This document shows, one piece after another, positions 19,099 to 27,266 of a stretch of DNA of 64,000 nucleotides. The position numbers were made by a program, and so were the translations under genes. The stretch is from Bryobacteraceae bacterium (GTDB lineage Bacteria; Acidobacteriota; Terriglobia; Bryobacterales; Bryobacteraceae), in the NCBI GenBank assembly GCA_026129905.1, contig JAHCHE010000008.1:1-64000 (forward strand), written 5' to 3'. How positions within the stretch are numbered: position 1 is the stretch's first letter; each line of letters starts with the position of its first letter. The notes under the pieces were generated by a model. That model made no database searches and was not told where the DNA came from. It saw nothing but the letters and a program-made list of their open reading frames with translations.

Positions 19099-19956
19099 CT
19101 ACTGGGCCGCCAGCTTCCGGTAGATTTCCAGTTCCCTCGCCTGGTCCGCCGGCCGGCCGGACAGGCGGTACGCTTCGGCCAGGGCTAAGTGGTTGCGCGC
19201 GCCGCGGGGGTCCAGCTTCGCCGCGAGTTCCAGATGGCGCACCGCCTCGGCAATCTTGCCCTGGTCCAACCGGAGCTTCCCGAGATCGTAATGCGCCTGC
19301 GGCAGCGCAAAGTCGAGCGCCAACGCTTTCTCCAGCAGCGCCACCGCCCGCGCCTCATCCTCCATCCCGGGTTCCAACAGCAACCGGCCGTACGCGGCGA
19401 CCAGGGGTGCGAACCCGGGGAAACCGGCGATCCCTTTCTCGAACGCGGCCGCTGCCTCCTTGTATTGCCACAATGCCTGCCGCGCCGTCCCCAGCCACAA
19501 CAGCGCCTCGGGGTCCTGCGGGTTCAGCGCCGCCGCCCGTTCGAACGATTGCGCCGCCTGCTTGTTCGCGCCGCGCTCCAGCTCGATACGTCCTTTGAGC
19601 TTCAGGGCCTGCGCCGACGTCGGGTCCACGTCGTGCGCTTTCGCGGCCGTCCGATACGCCGCTTCGAAGCTGCGGTTCTCCAGCAAAATCTGTGCGGCGT
19701 GGTTGTACCAGACGGCCTCGTTCGGCGCCAGCTCGATGGCGCGCCGGGCCGCCGCCAGCGCCTCGTCTGGCCGGCCCTGCCGGTGGTGGCACCATGCCAG
19801 CAGGCTGAAGTCCCGGGCGTCGCGGCTGCCTTCCGCGACCAGCCGCTCCAGCACGGCCTGGCTTTCCGCGAACCGTCCGGCCCGGTAGCGGTCGAGCGCC
19901 GCCTCGTATCCGGCCTGCGCCGCCATGAGCATCAGGCATAGCAGCAAGGGTCCCAT
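19099..19956 (-). CDS. Exported tetratricopeptide-repeat protein
   Basis: The protein has 285 residues with a signal peptide (LLLCLMLMAAQA), then about seven TPR units recognisable by the W/L-G-Y-A-P spacing (for example RAGRFAESQAVLERL, RQGRPDEALAAARRAIELAP, DQGKIAEAVRHLELAAKLDP). TPRs form a helical scaffold for protein partners. It starts immediately after the stop codon of the ASPIC/UnbV gene, so the two are surely one transcript. The same pairing of TPR and ASPIC/UnbV proteins is common in acidobacteria and planctomycetes; the role is not known. Confidence 0.85.
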   Translation of the reverse strand: MGPLLLCLMLMAAQAGYEAALDRYRAGRFAESQAVLERLVAEGSRDARDFSLLAWCHHRQGRPDEALAAARRAIELAPNEAVWYNHAAQILLENRSFEAAYRTAAKAHDVDPTSAQALKLKGRIELERGANKQAAQSFERAAALNPQDPEALLWLGTARQALWQYKEAAAAFEKGIAGFPGFAPLVAAYGRLLLEPGMEDEARAVALLEKALALDFALPQAHYDLGKLRLDQGKIAEAVRHLELAAKLDPRGARNHLALAEAYRLSGRPADQARELEIYRKLAAQ

Positions 19957-21609
19957 CTACTTCTCAGGTTCCCGCACTTTCAAGACCTGGTTCAGCGGGA
20001 CGCCGGTGAGGACCTGCTCGATGCCGCTCGGCCAGCGGATCTCAATGCGCGGGGCGGTCTTCGCCTGGCCGAGACCGAAATGCACGCCGAACAGGCTGGA
20101 CGACGCGTAGCCGGCGCTGGACGTCATGTGGTTGAACTGGTCGCCGATGCGAACTTCCGCGCCGATCCCGTCGCGGTTGCTGCGGACCCCTTCGAGTTTC
20201 AGTATCAGCCAGGAGTTCTCGTTCGGGCTGACGTTCTCCCACAGTTCGGCCGTTTCTCCGATGACGCTTACCGCGACGTCGATGCGGCCGTCGTTGTTGA
20301 AGTCGGCGAAAACGGCGCCCCGGTGCGCGCGCGGGACCTGGAAGTCCCCGCCCGCCTCGCTGGAGTGGTCCTGGAAGCGGCCGCCGCCGCCGGCGAACAC
20401 GCTGTTGGCCAGCTTGTACCGGGCGGCCTCGAACGCTTCCACCGTATCGTTGACGTGGGCGTTGGAGACGAACAGGTCCTTCCATCCGTCGTTGTTGAAA
20501 TCGAACAGGCCGGGGCTCCATCCGCTGCGGCGGATGGTCAGGGCGTCCAGACCGCTGCGGCGGCCCCAGTCGCGGAAGCCGATTCGCGGGAAGTTCTTGA
20601 ACAGCGGAAACGTCTCTCCGGCCAGGGCGGCGAAAACGATGTCCGGCAAGCCGTCGTTGTCGTAATCGCGGAAGTCCGAGCCCATCGCGGAGACTTCACC
20701 GCCGTGGCCCGGCAGGGCGACGCCCATCTCCAGCCCGGCCTCGGCAAACCGGCCGTCGCCACGATTGCGGAACAGAAAGCTGGGGATCTTGTCGTTGGTT
20801 ACGAAGATGTCGGTGAAGCCGTCCCGATCGTAATCCGCGAACGAGACGCTCATGGCTTTGCCTACGTGAGCGGCGATGCCGGACGCGGCCGAGACGTCCT
20901 CGAACGTCCCGTCGCCGCGGTTCCGGTAGAGCGCGTTGGGAAGTCCCTCGTAGAGACGCGGATGGCAATAGGAACGGATTTTCTTCGCCGGATCGCCGCA
21001 AAATGGCGGGTTTTCCGGCGACCACTTCAGATAATTCGCCACAAACAGGTCCAGGCGCCCGTCATTGTCGTAATCGAACCAGCCGCCCGTGATCGCCCAG
21101 ACGCCGCTCTTGATGCCGGCTTTTTCCGTGACATCCTCGAATTTTCCGCCGCCAAGATTGCGATAAAGGCGATTTCCGCGGACACCGGACACGAACAGGT
21201 CGACGCGGCCGTCGTTGTCGTAATCGGCCGCCGCAACGCCGTGGCAGTAGCCCTCGCCCGTGAGCCCGGCCTCGGCTGTGACATCCTTGAATCGCATGCC
21301 CCCGAGGTTGCGGTACAGCCGGTTGTGGAATCGGGGAGCGTTCTTTTCAAGCGAGGGAATCGCGGCGCCGTTGGCGAGGAAGAGGTCCGTCAGGCCGTCG
21401 CCGTCGTAGTCGAACGCCGCAACGCCGCCCACCATCGTCTCGATGATCTGTTTTTGCGCTGTGGCGCTGTTGCGCAGAACAAAGTCGATGCCGGCGCCCG
21501 AAGCGGCATCGCGGAACCGGATGGGCGTCGGTTCCTCGGCGCACAACGCCAGCGCCAGCAGGTACAACGCGCACCGTGGCCAAACCAGGCTCCCCCTCAC
21601 TCGGAGCAT
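19957..21609 (-). CDS. FG-GAP repeat protein with ASPIC/UnbV C-terminal domain (CRTAC1-like)
   Basis: About 550 residues from the ATG at 21609, with a signal peptide (ALYLLALALCAEE). Repeated calcium-binding loops D-x-D-x-D-G run through residues 55-430 (DYDGDGLTDLF, DYDNDGRVDLF, DYDRDGFTDIF, DFNNDGRIDVA), forming a predicted beta-propeller. The ASPIC/UnbV domain closes the protein (VRIGDQFNHMTSSAGYASS ... FGLG ... IEIRWPSGI). The frame continues open far upstream, but that part is the opposite-strand shadow of the acyl-CoA synthetase. Extracytoplasmic; function not established. Confidence 0.88.
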   Translation of the reverse strand: MLRVRGSLVWPRCALYLLALALCAEEPTPIRFRDAASGAGIDFVLRNSATAQKQIIETMVGGVAAFDYDGDGLTDLFLANGAAIPSLEKNAPRFHNRLYRNLGGMRFKDVTAEAGLTGEGYCHGVAAADYDNDGRVDLFVSGVRGNRLYRNLGGGKFEDVTEKAGIKSGVWAITGGWFDYDNDGRLDLFVANYLKWSPENPPFCGDPAKKIRSYCHPRLYEGLPNALYRNRGDGTFEDVSAASGIAAHVGKAMSVSFADYDRDGFTDIFVTNDKIPSFLFRNRGDGRFAEAGLEMGVALPGHGGEVSAMGSDFRDYDNDGLPDIVFAALAGETFPLFKNFPRIGFRDWGRRSGLDALTIRRSGWSPGLFDFNNDGWKDLFVSNAHVNDTVEAFEAARYKLANSVFAGGGGRFQDHSSEAGGDFQVPRAHRGAVFADFNNDGRIDVAVSVIGETAELWENVSPNENSWLILKLEGVRSNRDGIGAEVRIGDQFNHMTSSAGYASSSLFGVHFGLGQAKTAPRIEIRWPSGIEQVLTGVPLNQVLKVREPEK

Positions 21610-21624
21610 GATAGCATTGACCCG

Positions 21625-23424
21625 ATGGGGGACCGCATCGTTTACAACCTTCTGGAAGAGGCGGTTGCGAAGTTCGGCGCCTTGCCCGCGCTCCACCAGC
21701 CGCGTCCCGGAAAGGCCGGCGAAAAGTACGAAATCTACAACTGGATCGATTACAAGCAGGCCGCCGAAGAGGTGGCGGCCGGGCTTCGCAAGCTGGGCAT
21801 AAACAAAGGCGATATTGTCGGCCTCGACGCCGAGACCAGGGCCGAGTTCTACATCGCCGACCTGGGCATCATGGTGGCGGGCGCCATCGCCGCCGCCGTC
21901 TACACCACCTATCCGGCCGCCATACTGGTGCGGACCTTCCAGGCGTGCGACGCGAAAGCCATTTTCGTCGAGGACCCGAACGTGCTCGACTCGCTTCGGC
22001 AGGCGACGGACCCCCCGCTCGACGTGATCTGGCTGCTGCTCACCGGCGATGCCGAGGGTGCGATTAGCTTCGATGAGTTGCGCCGGCTGGGGCGCGATGC
22101 CATCGGAGAAGATCCGGAACTCCTGCGCCGCCTGAAACAGGAAGTTAACCCCGGCGACCATGCCATTCTCTACATGACCTCCGGGGCCACCGGCGAGCCG
22201 AAGATGGGGCTGGTAACGCAAAGCGCGATTATGGCCAACGTGGACCTGGGGCCGGACGTGTTGAGCAACGGTCCGGACGACGCCACGATCGCGTTTCTCC
22301 CTTCTGCCCACATCACGCAACGCGTGGCGATGGAGTTCGTGCCGCTCAAGATGGGTATCCCCGTCTGGTTTTCCGAAGGACTGACCAAGCTGCCGCACGA
22401 GATGAAGGCGGTCCGGCCCACCTTTTTCGTTGCGCCGCCGCGGGTGTGGGAGCGCATCTACGCCAGCATCTGCACCGAGGTCCGCAAGCGCGGTGGCCTC
22501 ACCCAGAAGATGTTCTATTGGGCGCTCGGCATCGGCCTCGAGGTTTGGAGGCGGCGGCAGGAAGGCCGCCCGGTCCCGCCTTGGCTCTCGCAGGCGGCAA
22601 AAGCGGCGGACCGGCTCGTGTTCCGCAAGATTCGGGCGCGCTTCGGCGGGCGCATGACCCTGGCGATCTCTGGCGCCGCACCTTTGGCCGCGGACCTGGC
22701 CGATTTCTACGGGGCGATCGGCATGCCCCTGCACGAAGGCTACGGCCTCACCGAGGCGGGCATCGTCTGCCTCAACCCCATCGGTCAGCCGGTTTCCGGC
22801 TCCATCGGCAAGGCGCTGCCCGGCGTGGAGTTCAAGCTGGCCGGCGATGGCGAACTGCTGATCAAGAGCCCGACCCTGTTCGCTGGCTATTTCCGCGATC
22901 CCGAGGCGACTGCTTCCGTATTCCGCGACGGCTGGCTGGCGACCGGCGACATCGCCGAGATCCGGGAGAACGGATTCGTCTACATCACCGGCCGGAAGAA
23001 AGAGGTGCTGGTGTCGTCCAACGGGAAAAAGATCTATCCTTCGCGCATCGAGAACCTGTTCAAGGTGGAGCCGCTGATCAACCAGGTGCTGATTCTCGGC
23101 GACCGGATGCCATACGTGGCCGCCCTGTTTACGCTGAATCCCGCGGCGGCCGAGGCGATCAAAGGCATGGACGGCTTCCGGCAGATGAAGATGGCCGAAC
23201 TGGTGAAGGCGCGGCCGGTGCAGGCAGAGCTGAAAAAGCTGGTGGCGCGCGTGAATCAGAACCTGGCGCCGTTCGAGCAGATCCGCCGCTATCACATCCT
23301 CGACCGCGACTTCAGCATCGAGGACGGCGAACTGACCCCGACAATGAAGGTGCGCCGCGCCCGCGTGATCGACAATCACAAGTCCACGATCAACACCCTT
23401 TATATGGGCAAGCTGGACGTCTAA
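21625..23424 (+). CDS. Long-chain acyl-CoA synthetase (AMP-forming)
   Basis: About 599 residues from the ATG at 21625. The P-loop-like AMP-binding motif is present as YMTSGATGEPK, with GYGLTEAG and the A8 hinge TGDIAEIRENGFVYITGRKKE. Size and layout match the FAA1/FadD15-type synthetases that activate long-chain fatty acids with ATP and CoA. The start codon is only 15 bp from that of the divergent ASPIC/UnbV gene, and no ribosome-binding site is visible. The frame is open upstream through 20080, but that region is antisense to the FG-GAP gene. Confidence 0.9.
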   Translation: MGDRIVYNLLEEAVAKFGALPALHQPRPGKAGEKYEIYNWIDYKQAAEEVAAGLRKLGINKGDIVGLDAETRAEFYIADLGIMVAGAIAAAVYTTYPAAILVRTFQACDAKAIFVEDPNVLDSLRQATDPPLDVIWLLLTGDAEGAISFDELRRLGRDAIGEDPELLRRLKQEVNPGDHAILYMTSGATGEPKMGLVTQSAIMANVDLGPDVLSNGPDDATIAFLPSAHITQRVAMEFVPLKMGIPVWFSEGLTKLPHEMKAVRPTFFVAPPRVWERIYASICTEVRKRGGLTQKMFYWALGIGLEVWRRRQEGRPVPPWLSQAAKAADRLVFRKIRARFGGRMTLAISGAAPLAADLADFYGAIGMPLHEGYGLTEAGIVCLNPIGQPVSGSIGKALPGVEFKLAGDGELLIKSPTLFAGYFRDPEATASVFRDGWLATGDIAEIRENGFVYITGRKKEVLVSSNGKKIYPSRIENLFKVEPLINQVLILGDRMPYVAALFTLNPAAAEAIKGMDGFRQMKMAELVKARPVQAELKKLVARVNQNLAPFEQIRRYHILDRDFSIEDGELTPTMKVRRARVIDNHKSTINTLYMGKLDV

Positions 23425-23474
23425 GCCGCCCGTGAACCTGTAACCCGCGGCTGCGGCGAAACGCCTTTTGATCT

Positions 23475-24068
23475 ATGCACAGACTGGGATTCGCCCTCGC
23501 TTCGCTCGCCTTCTGTTCCGCCGGATTGGCCGGGGAGTGGCAAATTGACTCCTCCCACTCGGCCACGCAGTTCTCCGTCCGCCACCTGATGGTGTCCACC
23601 GTTCGCGGCCATTTCGGCAAAACCACCGGCGCCGTGGTTTACGATCCCGCTAACCCTGCCGCCAGCGCCATCCTGGCGGAAGTGGACGTCTCTACCGTCG
23701 ACACGCGGGTGGAGAAGCGGGACGCGCACTTGAGGGGCCCCGACTTTTTCGACGTCGAGAAGTACCCGACCATGACGTTCAAGTCCACCAAAGCCGAACC
23801 GGCGGGCGAAGGCGCCCTGAAGATGACGGGCGATCTCACGATCCGAGGCGTCACCCGGCCGGTAGTGCTGCACGTCGAGGGCATCACGCCGCCGATTAAG
23901 GACCGCGCCGGTCTCCGCATGGGCGCTACCGCGACGGCGAAGATCAAGCGCTCGGAATTCGGAATGACCTGGAACAGGGTGCTCGAGACAGGTGGCGTCT
24001 CGGTGGGCGACGACGTCGCCATCACGATTGACGTCGAACTGATCCAACGCGCGGCGTCGAGCGACTGA
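23475..24068 (+). CDS. YceI-family periplasmic lipid-binding protein
   Basis: The protein has 197 residues with a signal peptide cut near GLAG-EWQID. The YceI lipocalin-like beta-barrel pattern is clear: WQIDSSHSATQFSVRHLMVS, GAVVYDP, DAHLRGPDFFDVEKYPTMTF and GDLTIRGVTRPV. Members bind polyisoprenoid-like lipids in the periplasm. It lies 50 bp after the acyl-CoA synthetase on the same strand and may be transcribed with it; both have a lipid theme, though a link is only inferred. Confidence 0.9.
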   Translation: MHRLGFALASLAFCSAGLAGEWQIDSSHSATQFSVRHLMVSTVRGHFGKTTGAVVYDPANPAASAILAEVDVSTVDTRVEKRDAHLRGPDFFDVEKYPTMTFKSTKAEPAGEGALKMTGDLTIRGVTRPVVLHVEGITPPIKDRAGLRMGATATAKIKRSEFGMTWNRVLETGGVSVGDDVAITIDVELIQRAASSD

Positions 24069-24136
24069 GAATCAGCCTTTGCCATCGACTGCACCCAGCT
24101 TGGCGACGCCTGCGAGGGCCGGTCTCCCGATCGCCC

Positions 24137-26518
24137 CTATTCGTGCCGCAGCGCCGTAACCGGGTCCACGCACGCCGCGCGGCGGGCGGGCAAGTAGGCT
24201 GCCAACGCCGCAACCGCGAGCAGGAACAGCGAAGCGGCTGCGAACAGAGTCGGATCGGTGGGGCTGACGCCGTACAGCATGCCGCGTAGCGCCCGGGTTA
24301 GCGCGAGACTGCCTGCCAGCCCGATGGCGATGCCGGCCAGTCCGAGCAGCGCGGCTTGGCCAACGACACGGGCTGCGATTCGGCCGCGGCCGGCCCCCAG
24401 CGCCATCCTCACCCCAATCTCCCGCGTCCGGCGCGCGACCGAATACGAAACGACGCCGTAGATGCCGATCGTGGCAAGCAGCAGCGCGACCAGGGCGAAA
24501 GCAGCCAGCAGGGTAACAGAGAAACGGCGCACGAACGTGGACCGGGAAACGGCGGTTTCCAACGCCGCCACATCCGAGACCGGCAGGTCTTTGTCCAATT
24601 CGCGTATGGCGTTCCGGAGAGTCGAAGCCAGCGTTTCCGCGGCGCCCGTAGTGCGCACAACCAGGGCCATGGTTTCGCCCGGCGTCTGCGCGTAGGGCAC
24701 GAAGTATTCGGCGTCAGGCTCATCGGCCAGCGACGTGCTCCGGACGTCCCGGGTCACGCCGACAACCGTCATGCGCACATCGCCGCGGCCGACCGCGAAG
24801 CGCCTGCCTACGGCGCTCTCTCCCGGCCAGCAGCGTCGCGCCATGGTTTCGTTGATGATCGCAACCGGCGATCCCGCGGGATCGCGAGGCGTGAAGGACC
24901 GGCCCTCGATCAGCGAGACGCCTATAGCCCCGAAGTAGCCGGGATCGATCGCCCGCATAAAGGCGATGTTGCGCTCGCCGGATCGGGGCGCCGCGCCTTC
25001 GGCGGATACGTCATTGCCGCTTTTCGATCCGCTGAACGGCAGGTGAGACCCCATGCCTGCATCCTTCACGCCGGGCGACGCCTTCATGCGCTCCAGCAAG
25101 GCGTTGAAGAAGTTCATGCGCTGACTGGGCTTGGGGTAGCTGGACGGCGGGAGAGTGATCTCGGCCGTGAGGACGCCTTCCGGCTGGAAGCCCGGATCAA
25201 CCGCCAGCAGGCGCGTCAGGCTGCGTACTGTCAGGGTGGCGCCGATCGTCAGAAGGAGCGCGATCGCTACCTCGCCCACCACCAACGCGGACCGGGCTCG
25301 GCTTCGGCGAAGGCTTTCGCTGCCACCGCGCCCCGCCTCCCCAAGTGAGCCCGCCAGCCCGCTACGCGTGGCGCTCAACGCCGGGACGAGCCCGAATAGA
25401 ATCGTCGTCAACAGCGTTGCCCCGGCGGCGAAACACAAGACGGACGTGTTCAACGTAACTCTGTCCAGAAAGGGAAACGGCATTTCCAGTCCGGCCAGCG
25501 TCCGCACCGACGCCCACGCCAGCGCCAGCCCCAACGCGGCGGCCACGGCGCCAAGAACGGCGCTTTCCGTCAGGAGTTGGCGGACGAGACGGCTGCGTGG
25601 GGCGCCCACCGCGGTCCGGACAGCCATCTCGCGCTGGCGCGCGCCGGCGCGAGCCAACAGCAGGGCCGCGATATTCGCGCACGCGATCAGCAGAACCAGC
25701 GTCACGGCCGCGCCGAGGACCACTACGCTGGACCGCACGTCGCGCACAAGAAACGCGCGTAGCGGCCATACGCGTGCGCCCCAATCGGGGGGGTATCCGT
25801 ATTGCTCAACCCACCCGCGGCACAGGCTGTCGATCTCCGCCTGGGCCGTGGCAAGGGCCACTCCCGGCTTCCGCCGCCCGTATACGCCGACCGTCGGCAT
25901 GCCCGGCGCTCGCGCGCCGCTGTGGGCGATCGGCGTGAATACGTCCTCCCGGTGAAGGTCGAAATCGGGCGGCAGAACCCCGACCACCTCGTAGCTGGCG
26001 CGATCGAGGACGATCGAGCGGCCCGCCACCGCGGGGTCGCCGCCGAACCGCCGTTTCCAAAGGCCGTCGCTGATGATGGCGACGCGGGGGGCGCCTGGTC
26101 GGTCTTCGCCGGGCAAAAAGTCGCGGCCTAGCGCGGGACGCACGCCCAGGAGCGGGAAAAAGCCGTCACTTACCCGCAGCATCCGCACCCGCTGCGGCTG
26201 ATCGCCCGACGTTAGGTTCGCCGTCCCGGGGCTGAACGCCGTCATCGCGTCAAACGACCCGGCCCGCGCGCGCCACCAGTCGACAAACGTGTTGTATTCG
26301 ACGAACGCCCCCGAGATATTGAGCCTCGGGATGCCCGCTCGGATGGTGACCAGCCGGTCCGCGTCGCGATAGGGCAGCGGCCGGAGCAGGACGGCATGCG
26401 TGACGCTGAACATGGCCGTATTGGCTCCAATCCCGATGGCGAGCGTCAGTGCTGCGAGAGCGAAAAGAGCCGGATTCCGGGTCATGTTCCGCAGCGCGTA
26501 TGATAGATCCCGTCGCAT
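24137..26518 (-). CDS. Acidobacterial duplicated orphan permease (MacB/FtsX type)
   Basis: About 793 residues from the ATG at 26518, which has AGAGG upstream. Two MacB-like periplasmic domains (about 50-240 and 470-640), each followed by FtsX membrane segments, make eight helices; the opening ALRNMTRNPALFALAALTLAIGIGANT is the hallmark of the ADOP family. These proteins resemble the permease half of MacB-like transporters but usually have no adjacent ATPase, and none is seen here. They are thought to act in envelope transport or signalling. Single gene, convergent with yceI. Confidence 0.9.
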   Translation of the reverse strand: MRRDLSYALRNMTRNPALFALAALTLAIGIGANTAMFSVTHAVLLRPLPYRDADRLVTIRAGIPRLNISGAFVEYNTFVDWWRARAGSFDAMTAFSPGTANLTSGDQPQRVRMLRVSDGFFPLLGVRPALGRDFLPGEDRPGAPRVAIISDGLWKRRFGGDPAVAGRSIVLDRASYEVVGVLPPDFDLHREDVFTPIAHSGARAPGMPTVGVYGRRKPGVALATAQAEIDSLCRGWVEQYGYPPDWGARVWPLRAFLVRDVRSSVVVLGAAVTLVLLIACANIAALLLARAGARQREMAVRTAVGAPRSRLVRQLLTESAVLGAVAAALGLALAWASVRTLAGLEMPFPFLDRVTLNTSVLCFAAGATLLTTILFGLVPALSATRSGLAGSLGEAGRGGSESLRRSRARSALVVGEVAIALLLTIGATLTVRSLTRLLAVDPGFQPEGVLTAEITLPPSSYPKPSQRMNFFNALLERMKASPGVKDAGMGSHLPFSGSKSGNDVSAEGAAPRSGERNIAFMRAIDPGYFGAIGVSLIEGRSFTPRDPAGSPVAIINETMARRCWPGESAVGRRFAVGRGDVRMTVVGVTRDVRSTSLADEPDAEYFVPYAQTPGETMALVVRTTGAAETLASTLRNAIRELDKDLPVSDVAALETAVSRSTFVRRFSVTLLAAFALVALLLATIGIYGVVSYSVARRTREIGVRMALGAGRGRIAARVVGQAALLGLAGIAIGLAGSLALTRALRGMLYGVSPTDPTLFAAASLFLLAVAALAAYLPARRAACVDPVTALRHE

Positions 26519-26726
26519 CTGAACCTCTGGGCCGCTGAAGCGGGCCTTTCGGTTTTGACACCCGCATATCCGAATTAGTTCCATCCGGCTAGAACGGGCG
26601 CGTGGCGCGCGCACTCGGGCGTGCCGAGCCGAGACTCATCTCGGCTCTTGTGCGTCCGAACCCCAAGCGACGCCCTAGCCTTTTTCCCGGGTGGACACCT
26701 GCCGCTTCTTCTGCGAGACTGCATCC

Positions 26727-27266
26727 ATGGCCGCCTGGACGTCGCTCGAGCCCGCCGAAGGATTCCCGGTCCATATCGCCGCGACCCGGCGCGGCCTCTG
26801 CCGCCTGTCGATTCAGCAGAGTACCGCCGCCTTCGTCGCTGGCCTCCGCGGCGCCTGCTCCTCGGAAGACTGGTGGCGCGACGACGCCCACCCTCTGCTC
26901 GGCGACGCGGCCGAACAGCTTCGAGCTTACTTCGGCCGCGCGCGGCGCGAATTCGAGCTCCCGCTCGACCTTCGCGGAACCGAGTTCCAGCTCAAGGTCT
27001 GGCGCGCGTTGCGCGGTATCCCGTACGGAGAGCGGCGCAGCTACCGCGACATCGCTCGCGCCATCGGATCCGCTGCCGCCACCCGCGCCGTCGGCGCCGC
27101 CAACGGCCGGAATCCCGTGGCCATTGTCGTCCCCTGCCATCGCGTCATCGCCGCCGACGGCTCGCTGGGAGGCTATGCCGGCGGCCTCCGCGTCAAGGAG
27201 ATGCTGCTTGAGCTCGAGGCCGGCGCCTCAGCTCGGCGCGCTGCCGCTCAAGGCCGCGGACTGTAA
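26727..27266 (+). CDS. ogt: Methylated-DNA-protein-cysteine methyltransferase
   Basis: About 179 residues from the ATG at 26727 (a GTG at 26691 is an alternative). The active site PCHRVI carries the acceptor Cys, preceded by the helix-turn-helix region (FQLKVWRALRGIPYGERRSY) and followed by GSLGGYAGG. The enzyme removes alkyl groups from O6-guanine in one suicidal step. The last 39 bases overlap the end of the convergent Kdo transferase-LpxK gene, a tail-to-tail overlap. Confidence 0.93.
   Translation: MAAWTSLEPAEGFPVHIAATRRGLCRLSIQQSTAAFVAGLRGACSSEDWWRDDAHPLLGDAAEQLRAYFGRARREFELPLDLRGTEFQLKVWRALRGIPYGERRSYRDIARAIGSAAATRAVGAANGRNPVAIVVPCHRVIAADGSLGGYAGGLRVKEMLLELEAGASARRAAAQGRGL

Noticed and set aside
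20080-21624. N-terminal extension of the acyl-CoA synthetase frame
   Set aside because: It is antisense to the FG-GAP gene; family homology begins at 21625.
21610-23379. N-terminal extension of the ASPIC/UnbV frame
   Set aside because: This part is antisense to the acyl-CoA synthetase and lacks any protein pattern; the leader peptide starts at 21609.
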